DNA of 64,000 nt, from NCBI GenBank assembly GCA_030348385.1, contig JAUCFP010000006.1:3052501-3116500 (forward strand). Direction: 5' to 3'. The notes under the pieces are model-generated. The model saw only the letters and a program-made list of their open reading frames with translations, was not told where the DNA came from and did not search any database. This document shows, in pieces, positions 53,615-60,279 of this stretch (its first letter is position 1; the number at the start of each line of letters is the position of its first letter). Source of the DNA: Cytobacillus sp. NJ13 (GTDB lineage Bacteria > Bacillota > Bacilli > Bacillales > Cytobacillaceae). A program made the translations under genes and the position numbers.

Positions 53615-54724
53615 CTATCGAATTAGCTGCAGACCTGCCAGCTCCTTTAGGCTCCCCACCCCTACCAGAGACAGCGACACTTTCGTTTCTTCAATTAAGT
53701 TGGCAAGTACTTTTTCAACCCCAGCCTGCCCGCCAATGGCCAAACCGTACACGTACGGCCGTCCCAGGCAAACTGCGTCGGCTCCTAATGCCAGAGCTTT
53801 GACCACATCTGAACCGCGGCGAATGCCGCTGTCAAACAATATTGGAATCCGTCCTTTGACTTCCTTCACGATCGGTCCCAGCGCATCAATCGCCGCAATC
53901 ACTCCATCAAGCTGCCTGCCGCCATGATTAGAGACTATGATTCCGTCTATCCCTTTTTCAACGGCCTGCCTGGCATCTTCCGGATGGAGAATACCCTTTA
54001 ATAGAATCGGCAGATCTGTTTTCTCTTTTAATCTTGCAATATGCTCCCAACTTAATGTTGGATGATGGATATTATCAAGGATTCCCTGAACTACATCACC
54101 ATCATGAAGAGAGGCCATAAAGACTGGATCGCTCTCATAATTTGCTTTTCCATAGCCAAGCTTTAACGGTGAAAAATTGTTTCTTAGATCTGCTTCCCTC
54201 CATCCCATCATCACGGTATCAACTGTTAACACAATGGCTTCATAGCCTAATTCCTCCGCCCGGCGCACCATACTGAACGCAGCATCTTCATAATTGGACC
54301 AATATAATTGGAACCACTTGGGGCTCGTGCCTGTTGCATTAGCGATTTCTTCAATGGAATAACTGGATACCGTGCTCTGGATAAAAGGAATTCCAAACGA
54401 AGCTGCCGCCCTGGCAGATGCAATCTCTCCCTCACTGTGTTCAAGGCGCTGCATTCCAATCGGTGCCAGGAAAACTGGATAAGGATACGTTTTTCCAAAT
54501 AAATTCACACTTATATCCGGAATTGAGACATCTCTAAGCATTCTCGGTACAATTGAGTATTTTGCAAAGGATTCAATATTCTTTTTCAGCGTTTCTTCTC
54601 CTCCGGCTCCTGATTGGACATAGCCAAATCCGCCAGCTCCCATCACTTTCTCTGCTTCTTCTTCCAGTTCCTTAAATGAAATAGGAAAGTTTTCTGCGAA
54701 ACTAATATTCTCTACTTTTGCCAT
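53615..54724 (-). CDS. FMN-dependent alpha-hydroxy acid dehydrogenase/oxidase (lactate oxidase family)
   Basis: A 369-residue FMN TIM-barrel enzyme. The catalytic His and Arg are in IVSNHGGRQLDG near residue 275, with the FMN-binding stretch GRIPILFDSGIRRGSDVVKALALGADAVCLGRPYVYG. YVQSGAGGEETLKKN near the N-terminus and GWREADLRN are typical for lactate oxidase/2-monooxygenase type members. It oxidises an L-2-hydroxy acid, most likely lactate, to the keto acid with oxygen or another acceptor. Start ATG 54724; the upstream extension looks untranslated. Single-gene unit. Confidence 0.85.
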   Translation of the reverse strand: MAKVENISFAENFPISFKELEEEAEKVMGAGGFGYVQSGAGGEETLKKNIESFAKYSIVPRMLRDVSIPDISVNLFGKTYPYPVFLAPIGMQRLEHSEGEIASARAAASFGIPFIQSTVSSYSIEEIANATGTSPKWFQLYWSNYEDAAFSMVRRAEELGYEAIVLTVDTVMMGWREADLRNNFSPLKLGYGKANYESDPVFMASLHDGDVVQGILDNIHHPTLSWEHIARLKEKTDLPILLKGILHPEDARQAVEKGIDGIIVSNHGGRQLDGVIAAIDALGPIVKEVKGRIPILFDSGIRRGSDVVKALALGADAVCLGRPYVYGLAIGGQAGVEKVLANLIEETKVSLSLVGVGSLKELAGLQLIR

Positions 54725-54913
54725 ATTCCAGACCTGCCTTTTTTTGAATTTATTGAAAATAATAACACTTTTTTTGATTTTAAGAAACCATGTAATAAAA
54801 TCATAAATTCGAGATAATGCAGCCTTTCCTATACAAATTAGCAGCAATAAGCAGGGATTTCACAAAAAATCGGGAATAAACATTTTAACCTTAATGAAAT
54901 TGGAGTGTACAAA

Positions 54914-55285
54914 ATGCTAATCAAACAGCCTTTTGATGAATTTCTGAAATTCCATTACGAAAGAGTCAGTGAAAGCAATATGAAAGTCACTTTGCCAATC
55001 CAGCCGCTCTTTATTAACAGCGCGGGGCTGGTTCATGGAGGCATCATTTCCACTCTTGCGGATGTAGCGATGGGGAATATTTTCGAGCCGGATGAAAACC
55101 AAATGCAATCCGTGGTGACGGCTGATTTAAAGGTCACTTTCCTAAAGGGGGCGACAGGTGAATTTCTTATCGCCAATGCTCACCTTGTGAAAAGAGGGCG
55201 CACCCTCAACCATACAGACTGCCTGATTTATAACGACCAGGATCAGCTGGTAGCCAAAGCATCGGGAATCTTCGCATCTATCTAA
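54914..55285 (+). CDS. PaaI-family hotdog thioesterase
   Basis: A 123-residue hotdog-fold enzyme hydrolysing acyl-CoA thioesters. The core motif LVHGGIISTLADVAMGNIF (about 39-57) contains the catalytic region, followed by VVTADLKVTFLKGATGEFLIANAHLVKRGRTLNHTDCLIYNDQDQLVAKASGIFA. ATG 54914 follows GGAG by 8 bases; the GTG at 54905 lies in that site. It is divergent from the FMN oxidase gene. The true acyl substrate is unknown. Confidence 0.85.
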   Translation: MLIKQPFDEFLKFHYERVSESNMKVTLPIQPLFINSAGLVHGGIISTLADVAMGNIFEPDENQMQSVVTADLKVTFLKGATGEFLIANAHLVKRGRTLNHTDCLIYNDQDQLVAKASGIFASI

Positions 55286-55411
55286 AATAAGGGAATTTCC
55301 CTATAGAGCATGTATAAGCCAAATTGATGATATTAGTTATGGAAAATAAATAACAGATCTTGCTCGAAAAAACATTCTAAGAGCCTCAACAGGATTTTTT
55401 TTACAAAACAA

Positions 55412-55449
55412 TGTAATATATATTTTACTTTTTATAAATATATATTACA
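55412..55449. promoter_or_regulatory. 14-bp inverted repeat before the small XRE regulator operon
   Basis: TGTAATATATATTT, 10 bases, AAATATATATTACA, a perfect dyad of 14-base arms ending about 24 bases before the regulator start. It is a strong candidate for its autoregulatory operator. Confidence 0.75.
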
Positions 55450-55472
55450 ATAAAGGCAAGAAACGGAAATGA

Positions 55473-55700
55473 GTGAGGCACTTGAAAGAGTTCACTATTA
55501 AAAACAAGGTGAAGCTTGTGCGTATTGAAAAAGATCGTTTAACTCAGGGAGAACTTGCAAAGCTGGTTGGCGTAACCCGGCAAACGATGAATTTGATTGA
55601 AGCACAAAAATATAACCCAACCATACGTGTCTGCCTGTTAATCAGCAAACACTTAGAGACACCGTTAGATGAGCTGTTTTGGATTGATGAGAACCATTAA
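55473..55700 (+). CDS. Small XRE/Cro-type helix-turn-helix regulator
   Basis: A 75-residue DNA-binding protein. The helix-turn-helix is LTQGELAKLVGVTRQTMNLIEAQKYNPTIRVCLLISKHLETPLDELFWID, the YozG/YvaO-like group of minimal regulators. A GTG start at 55473 is given; TTG 55482 is an alternative. It heads an operon with two small membrane proteins, and a long dyad stands upstream. Such HTH plus membrane-protein cassettes are common in Bacillus, and their signals are mostly unknown. Confidence 0.85.
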   Translation: MRHLKEFTIKNKVKLVRIEKDRLTQGELAKLVGVTRQTMNLIEAQKYNPTIRVCLLISKHLETPLDELFWIDENH

Positions 55701-55714
55701 AGGAGGAAGGGTAA

Positions 55715-56086
55715 ATGAAAGTAAATAGCTGGACTGTCTGTTTAGGAGCTTTTCTTGCTTTTCTGGCTATCACACTTATGACAGACAATATTAAATGGGG
55801 GTTTATCACTGGATTAACAATAAGCGTTGGCGGCTTCAAGTGGATAAGGATTAAAAGAAAGGAAGCCAAGGAAGAGCTAGAGTACGACGAAAGGGTAAAC
55901 CTCAATATTTTGCAGTCCTCCCTATATGTTTACTCTGGATCCCTTGTCCTCCTCTTGAGTTATCTCATCGTCTCCAGCCAAATATTAAATAACATTTCGA
56001 TTAATATTGAACTTTTAACCTTGTATTTGGCCATAACATTATTTTTAGGTTTTTATATCGTTCCTTCCATAATAAAAAGAAGATAA
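55715..56086 (+). CDS. Small membrane protein, XRE operon
   Basis: A 123-residue protein with four membrane helices arranged as two pairs, with the basic and acidic loop IRIKRKEAKEELEYDERVNLNI between them. The EYDERV segment resembles the conserved loop of DUF2178-type proteins that accompany small XRE regulators. It starts 8 bases after GGAGG, 14 bases after the regulator gene. Function unknown. Confidence 0.75.
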   Translation: MKVNSWTVCLGAFLAFLAITLMTDNIKWGFITGLTISVGGFKWIRIKRKEAKEELEYDERVNLNILQSSLYVYSGSLVLLLSYLIVSSQILNNISINIELLTLYLAITLFLGFYIVPSIIKRR

Positions 56087-56099
56087 GGAGGAGATTTTT

Positions 56100-56378
56100 T
56101 TGAATCAGCATTTTATCGTTATCGGATTAATTTTGCTAATTCTTGGATATTTAATCGGAGTAAAAAAGCAAACATGGCTTCTATCGGGATTCAACCAGCA
56201 AAGAGTCAGTGATAAAGATAAACTGGCAAAGCTTGTTGGTGTTTACAATATTGTAATGGGGCTGCTGCTGATAGGAGGGGGTTTCATAAACCATCCGGAT
56301 GCCCAGATACTTTTTCCCATTTTGCTAGTGGGTTATGTCATTTTACTTGGGTATGTGAATATAAAAATGGTGAAATAA
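56100..56378 (+). CDS. DUF3784-like small membrane protein
   Basis: A 92-residue protein with three membrane helices, VIGLILLILGYLIGVKKQTWLLSGFNQ at the start, the soluble loop QQRVSDKDKLAKLVGVYNIVMG and two C-terminal helices. The LLSGFN...DKDKL...VGVYNIVMG pattern is that of DUF3784. A TTG start at 56100 follows GGAGG by 8 bases. Third gene of the XRE operon. Confidence 0.75.
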   Translation: MNQHFIVIGLILLILGYLIGVKKQTWLLSGFNQQRVSDKDKLAKLVGVYNIVMGLLLIGGGFINHPDAQILFPILLVGYVILLGYVNIKMVK

Positions 56379-56427
56379 TCATTGTCAGCCGGACAGCAGC
56401 ATTTGCTGTCCGTATTTGGGTGTAGGG

Positions 56428-57270
56428 TTACTCGCAATTCTTATAGTTTCTTTCTCTCTTTTTATACATGAAAGATACACTGTAAAATACCCCTATCACA
56501 ACCGAAACGACTAATAAAAGCTGTGAGCCAGATAAAGATAAGGCATCTGCCAAAGAAAGTGAGTAAGCCAGCAGCAAGGAAGTTGCTATTTTGGAAATAG
56601 ACGCAATTCCCAGGAACTTTTTAAATGAAACACCACCCATTCCTGCTCCAACACAAATGATCTCATCTGGCAATATCGGAATAACAAACAGCAGCATTAG
56701 TATGGTGTTCTCATTTTTCTCCATGTATTTTTGGTATTTTATCAGATGCCGTTCCTTTATAAACCTCGATACAAGCTTTAACCCTCCTATCCTTGCAGTC
56801 CAGAACATAACAATAATCCCGGAAATTGTTCCTGTGAATCCAAGAAGGGCAGCGGCAGCGGGACCGAAAACGGCACTTCCGGCAGGCAGTGTTACGGCTT
56901 CGGGAAGCGGCAATAGAATGGGCTGTAAAAAGCAAACCAAGAAAAAGATGAGCTTCCCTTCCGCTTCATATTCCCTCAGCATACTCTCGAGCCCATAGGC
57001 ATCAGTCAGAACGAGTATCTTTGTTAAATAAAAGGTAATAAAAACAATTAACAGCAGACTGAACATAAACATCAGTGCCAGTCTGCTGTATTTTAAGCGA
57101 GACAACTTGCCTGCAGTAAAAAAGTAAAAATCCAACACTAATATGGCAGCCATGCCTGTAATGATAACCCATTTATAAGCCGGCAAAAGTGTCGGCATTA
57201 AATTAAACAATATATACAACGCTAATAAAATGATAAGCCCATGCAAACTAACTTCCATTTTTCCATTCAT
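56428..57270 (-). CDS. VTT-domain (TVP38/TMEM64) membrane protein
   Basis: A 280-residue integral protein with about seven helices. The VTT core is LPLPEAVTLPAGSAVFGPAAAALLGFTGTISGIIVMFWTARIGG (about 115-160) and ILMLLFVIPILPDEIICVGAGMGGVSFKKFLGIASISKIA (about 190-230). VTT and DedA proteins are lipid scramblase or carrier recyclers. Start ATG 57270 after GGGG. It is a single-gene unit, unlike the DedA gene at 46741. The ligand is not determined. Confidence 0.85.
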   Translation of the reverse strand: MNGKMEVSLHGLIILLALYILFNLMPTLLPAYKWVIITGMAAILVLDFYFFTAGKLSRLKYSRLALMFMFSLLLIVFITFYLTKILVLTDAYGLESMLREYEAEGKLIFFLVCFLQPILLPLPEAVTLPAGSAVFGPAAAALLGFTGTISGIIVMFWTARIGGLKLVSRFIKERHLIKYQKYMEKNENTILMLLFVIPILPDEIICVGAGMGGVSFKKFLGIASISKIATSLLLAYSLSLADALSLSGSQLLLVVSVVIGVFYSVSFMYKKRERNYKNCE

Positions 57271-57372
57271 ACATTTTCCCCTTCTTGCTTTTCTTAACTA
57301 TAGTTTAGAAAAGAATACAAGGAGAATTAAGCTCCCCTGGCATTAAAATAATCTAAGGCCAGAGACTTATAT

Positions 57373-57401
57373 TAAAAAAAGCAGGGCATATCCTGCTTTT
57401 T
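57373..57401 (-). terminator. Terminator of the 45-codon small gene
   Basis: AAAAGCAGG and CCTGC with flanking A and T runs; on the minus strand it ends in TTTTTTTAAT directly after the TAG stop of the small gene. Confidence 0.8.
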
Positions 57402-57539
57402 CTAATACTCTATCTCATCATAATCCTTAGGCTGCGGAACAGGCTGATTTCCTTCATGTTTTCCAAACTCATTGACAAGCTCCCTCTCCTCTTTTGGGCC
57501 TTGAGCCTGTTGTTTATTTTGCTCGTCTCTTCTGGTCAA
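57402..57539 (-). CDS. 45-residue hydrophilic acidic protein
   Basis: A short gene below the usual length cut-off. It starts with TTG at 57539, 8 bases after GGAAGGAG, and reads MTRRDEQNKQQAQGPKEERE, then LVNEFGKHEGNQPVPQPKDY and DEIEY. Q, K, E and P dominate; it is probably disordered and cytosolic, and has no cysteine or tryptophan. A terminator follows the stop immediately, which supports a real transcription unit. I do not recognise it; the composition resembles small stress or spore proteins, but no spore promoter was found. Confidence 0.6.
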   Translation of the reverse strand: MTRRDEQNKQQAQGPKEERELVNEFGKHEGNQPVPQPKDYDEIEY

Positions 57540-57666
57540 TTCATTTGCTCCTTCCTTATGTTCTCTAAATTAATATGTACCAATACTTGCATTTCACGCA
57601 TATATAGAAGGATTTTTCCGACCCTTTGTAAAATAGGTAAAACAGCAATTGAAAGGAAGGATTAAT

Positions 57667-57749
57667 ATGTTGATATACCACAAAACGGAAGATTGGATCC
57701 CAATGGAAAACTGCTGAGTGCATTCACCGTGATTCATAAAGGTGAATAA
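57667..57749 (+). pseudogene. Possible broken small gene with a frameshift at the start
   Basis: GAAAGGAAGG is followed by ATG at 57667, but this frame stops after 16 codons. The neighbouring frame, offset by two bases, reads VDIPQNGRLDPNGKLLSAFT then VIHKGE and a TAA at 57747. This fragment looks protein-like (Gly, Asp, Asn turn then a beta strand), yet has no start of its own. One inserted or deleted base near 57668-57670 would join the two. The rest of 57540-57854 shows no other feature. Confidence 0.3.
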
Positions 57750-57854
57750 GGAAACTAAGCCCCAAGCCCTATCTCAAATTACTGCTCAGGCTGATATGGA
57801 CAGTCTTTTTCCCTTGCTACACTTATAAAGTGGTTTAACAAGGAGGGAAAAAGG

Positions 57855-58355
57855 TTGAAAAAGATGGGAACAAAAGCAGCCAGATGGCTAAAAATTCTTC
57901 ATATCGTTCTGGTTTCCTTATTTTTCGGAGGGATTATGAGCTCACTCGTTTTGAATTTCAACATGAAGTTAGCTGCTTATGATCAAACATTGGATATGTA
58001 CCAAAACGTGGTGGCTATCAGCGACTATATTGTGCGGACTGGTGCTGTCGGCACATTACTAGTGGGCTTTATTTATGGACTTTTTACAAATTGGGGGTTT
58101 TTCAAGCACAGATGGGTAACAATTAAATGGATTTTATTTATTATCCAAACTATTGTCGGCATTACAATCGTCGATGAATTAATGGTGGAAAATCTGGCTC
58201 TGCTTGAAGCAGAAGGCAGCAAGGCGCTGACAAATCCTGTTTTCATAGATAATCATACTGTTCGCCAGTATGCCGTCTACTTTCAAATTGCAGTCACCCT
58301 TTTCATTTTTGCGATATCTGTCTTGCGTCCGTGGAAAAAGAAAAGGCAAAAATAA
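57855..58355 (+). CDS. DUF2269-like membrane protein
   Basis: A 166-residue protein with four membrane helices: KILHIVLVSLFFGGIMSSLVLNF, GAVGTLLVGFIYGLFTNWGFF, WVTIKWILFIIQTIVGITIVDEL and a C-terminal helix before RPWKKKRQK. The His in HIVLVSLFFGG and the loop pattern are typical of DUF2269. The TTG start at 57855 has GGAGG 8 bases before; ATG 57864 is an alternative. Function unknown. Confidence 0.75.
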   Translation: MKKMGTKAARWLKILHIVLVSLFFGGIMSSLVLNFNMKLAAYDQTLDMYQNVVAISDYIVRTGAVGTLLVGFIYGLFTNWGFFKHRWVTIKWILFIIQTIVGITIVDELMVENLALLEAEGSKALTNPVFIDNHTVRQYAVYFQIAVTLFIFAISVLRPWKKKRQK

Positions 58356-58433
58356 AGCTGGCAGTCCATCCCGACTATCATTTTTAAACCAAGTATTTCA
58401 ATCATTCCTTTAATTAATAAGAAGGAGATTCCC

Positions 58434-58982
58434 ATGGTAAAATTAGAACCTTTTACAGAAAAAGATTTCGATTTGCTCATCAGCTGGATCAGCACACAGG
58501 AATTAATGGTTCAGTGGAGCGGTGTCCATTTCAAATTCCCGCTTGATCATGAGCAGCTTGCTAGTTATATTAGCTCTGCGAATCTGGAAACCAGCTCGGA
58601 ATATATCTATAAAGTTATGGCAGACGATGAAATCGTCGGTCATATTTCTCTTGGCAGAGTTGACCGTGTCAACGAAACTGCGAGGATTGGCAAGGTTTTC
58701 ATCTGCCCCGCAGCACGGGGGAAAGGGTATGCTTCAGAAATGATTCATCAAATCCTGAACTTAGCGTTCCAAGAGCTGAAATTAAATAGAATCAGTCTCG
58801 GGGTTTTCGATTTTAATCTGCCTGCTATTAAGATATACGAGCAGGCAGGTTTCCAAAAAGAAGGACTTCTCAGGCAGACCAATAAAGTTAGAAATGATTA
58901 TTGGAACTTAATAGAAATGAGCATCCTGAAAGCTGAATGGCAGGCCAGCTTAGGGCTCAGGGATATTCAATCAAACGTTTGA
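58434..58982 (+). CDS. GNAT acetyltransferase, RimJ/RimL type
   Basis: A 182-residue N-acetyltransferase. The acetyl-CoA-binding motif is IGKVFICPAARGKGYASEMIHQILNLAFQELKLNRISLGVFDFNLPAIKIYEQAGFQKEG (about 82-141). It probably acetylates an amine of a protein N-terminus or a small molecule in the cytosol. ATG follows AAGGAG by 6 bases. The last residues IQSNV and the TGA stop are encoded by palindromic element copy 5, so the original C-terminus may have been slightly different. Confidence 0.88.
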   Translation: MVKLEPFTEKDFDLLISWISTQELMVQWSGVHFKFPLDHEQLASYISSANLETSSEYIYKVMADDEIVGHISLGRVDRVNETARIGKVFICPAARGKGYASEMIHQILNLAFQELKLNRISLGVFDFNLPAIKIYEQAGFQKEGLLRQTNKVRNDYWNLIEMSILKAEWQASLGLRDIQSNV

Positions 58983-58986
58983 TTGA
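58967..58986. repeat. Palindromic element, copy 5 of 5
   Basis: TCAATCAAACGTTTGATTGA; the perfect symmetry extends to 24 bases (58965-58988). It overlaps the 3' end of the GNAT gene. Confidence 0.9.
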
Positions 58987-58999
58987 ATTATCTCTACAT

Positions 59000-59031
59000 A
59001 AAAAAACAGGGCGGATATACTCCGCCCTGCT
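59000..59031. terminator. Terminator of the terC gene
   Basis: CAGGGCGGA, TATAC, TCCGCCCTG, 9 perfect GC-rich pairs, with TTTTTTATG on the minus strand. Confidence 0.9.
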
Positions 59032-59035
59032 TGAT

Positions 59036-59818
59036 TTAGCTTGCTCTTTCTTCAGCTGGCACTTCCTGTTTTTCCTTGGAAAGGAACCATCCAGCTAGTG
59101 CTATTCCAATTAAGACTGCATAGAAAGTAACTTTCCATTCGGTCGACTTGGCAAATCCTTCAGGCAGGATCGCCAGCGCCGGATGGGACATTGTATAGAC
59201 AGCCAGTTTGACACCAACCCAGCCGACAATACCAAATGCTGCAACCTCAAGTCCAGGTCTCCTGTGAAGCAGATCCACAAAGAGGTTTGCAGCAAAACGC
59301 ATAATGATCAATCCGATCATACCGCCGGCAAAGATGACAAAGAACTTTCCGCCATCAAGTCCGCCTACATGGCCAAGCCCTGAATCCGGAAGAGCCACTG
59401 CCAGAGCGACCGCTGCCAGAATGGAATCTACAGCGAATGCTATATCAGCTAGCTCAACTTTAAAAACTGTCAGCCAAAAACCAGATTGTTTCTTTTCTTT
59501 CGTTACTTCTGCTTCTTCCTCGCCTTTTTTTACAAGAAATTTTCTTAATATGTGATTAGCCGCGATAAACAGAAGGTATAGCGCTCCAATGGCTTGAACC
59601 TGCCATACATCTACTAAATATGAAATCGCAAATAACGATCCGAAACGGAAAACAAACGCTCCAGCCAACCCGTAAAATAAAGCTTTCTTCCTCTGCTCCT
59701 CCGGAAGGTGCTTAACCATAATCGCCAGCACCAGCGCGTTATCAGCAGCCAATAAACCCTCCAGCGCCACAAGCAGCAGCAATACCCATCCATACTCAAG
59801 TATTAGAGATAATTCCAT
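59036..59818 (-). CDS. TerC-family membrane protein, probable manganese exporter (YkoY/MeeY-like)
   Basis: A 260-residue transporter with about seven helices. The TerC signature is present: VALEGLLAADNALVLAIMVKHLPEEQRKKALFYGLAGAFVFR (18-60) and VELADIAFAVDSILAAVALA (122-141), whose acidic residues bind metal. The relative YkoY (MeeY) of Bacillus subtilis is expressed from a yybP-ykoY manganese riboswitch and delivers manganese to the outside for secreted enzymes. The same riboswitch precedes this operon. It follows the FbpB-like gene by 14 bases. Confidence 0.9.
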   Translation of the reverse strand: MELSLILEYGWVLLLLVALEGLLAADNALVLAIMVKHLPEEQRKKALFYGLAGAFVFRFGSLFAISYLVDVWQVQAIGALYLLFIAANHILRKFLVKKGEEEAEVTKEKKQSGFWLTVFKVELADIAFAVDSILAAVALAVALPDSGLGHVGGLDGGKFFVIFAGGMIGLIIMRFAANLFVDLLHRRPGLEVAAFGIVGWVGVKLAVYTMSHPALAILPEGFAKSTEWKVTFYAVLIGIALAGWFLSKEKQEVPAEERAS

Positions 59819-59832
59819 CTAAACACCCTCCC

Positions 59833-59958
59833 TTATTTCACCTTTGTGTATTTTTCGTCTAAACGTTTTTCAATTTTAGCCAGCAATTCTTGATCTCTCA
59901 GCAGCTCTTCTTTGTTTCTCTTAATTAATTCTGCAAATGATACTTTAGCTTTTTTCAT
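59833..59958 (-). CDS. FbpB-like small basic protein
   Basis: A 41-residue basic protein: MKKAKVSFAELIKRNKEELL, then RDQELLAKIEKRLDEKYTKVK. The pattern SFxELIKxNKEELLxDxxxLxxIEKRLxEK is that of FbpB family proteins, which in Bacillus subtilis are Fur-repressed and assist the iron-sparing small RNA FsrA. ATG 59958 has AAAGGAG 6 bases before it; a longer frame from 60048 is not credible. No Fur box is present here; instead it lies between a manganese riboswitch and terC, which is unexpected. Confidence 0.75.
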   Translation of the reverse strand: MKKAKVSFAELIKRNKEELLRDQELLAKIEKRLDEKYTKVK

Positions 59959-60065
59959 CTTGGTCTCCTTTCCTTCTATTTTTTTTAAGTATTGAAAGCT
60001 TCGCACTGTTTCCCTGCAGTTATGTCGATTGAGGATTTCCATTGCCAAGCTCTATCAGGCAATAA

Positions 60066-60099
60066 AAAAACCTCTACCAGCAAGCGGTAAAGGTTTTAA
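60066..60099 (-). terminator. Second terminator after the manganese riboswitch
   Basis: On the minus strand AAAACCTTTACC, GCTTGCT, GGTAGAGGTTTTTTT with one G-U pair. Its 5' arm ACCTTTACC (minus strand, 60086-60094) is exactly complementary to the 3' arm of the first terminator. Confidence 0.82.
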
Positions 60100-60103
60100 A
60101 AAA

Positions 60104-60139
60104 ACAAAAAGACCTTTACCCGAAACAGGCAAAGGTCTT
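60104..60139 (-). terminator. First terminator, overlapping the manganese riboswitch
   Basis: On the minus strand AAGACCTTTGCC, TGTTTCG, GGTAAAGGTCTTTTTG. The 5' arm is also the 3' side of the aptamer's P1 stem, so ligand binding and termination exclude each other: manganese switches the genes on. Confidence 0.85.
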
Positions 60140-60225
60140 GCTAACAACGTTAAGGTTGCCAACAAAGCCGGGAGCTCTTAACTCCGAAATGACGACTCTG
60201 CTGTAAAAGCTACTCCCCTTTAGGA
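60128..60225 (-). promoter_or_regulatory. yybP-ykoY manganese riboswitch
   Basis: The minus strand contains the motif boxes AAAGGGGAGTAGC (5' P1 and loop L1), GTCGTCATTTCGGAG, CTCCCGGCTTTGTTGGC and GTTAGCAAGACCTTTGCC (3' P1). These match the yybP-ykoY class that binds Mn2+ and controls TerC-type exporters. It lies about 170 bases upstream of the FbpB-like gene, with two terminators between. Confidence 0.92.
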
Positions 60226-60279
60226 GAAACTATTCAACTATACGTTAATCATATTCTATTTTTCTTACGGTGTCAACCC

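Noticed and set aside
59833..60048. 71-codon version of the FbpB-like protein
   Set aside because: The extra 30 residues have no ribosome-binding site and include the true one (AAAGGAG) before ATG 59958.
59959..60127. Fur box before the FbpB-like gene
   Set aside because: I searched this leader for TGATAAT/ATTATCA half-sites because FbpB genes are usually Fur-controlled, and found none.
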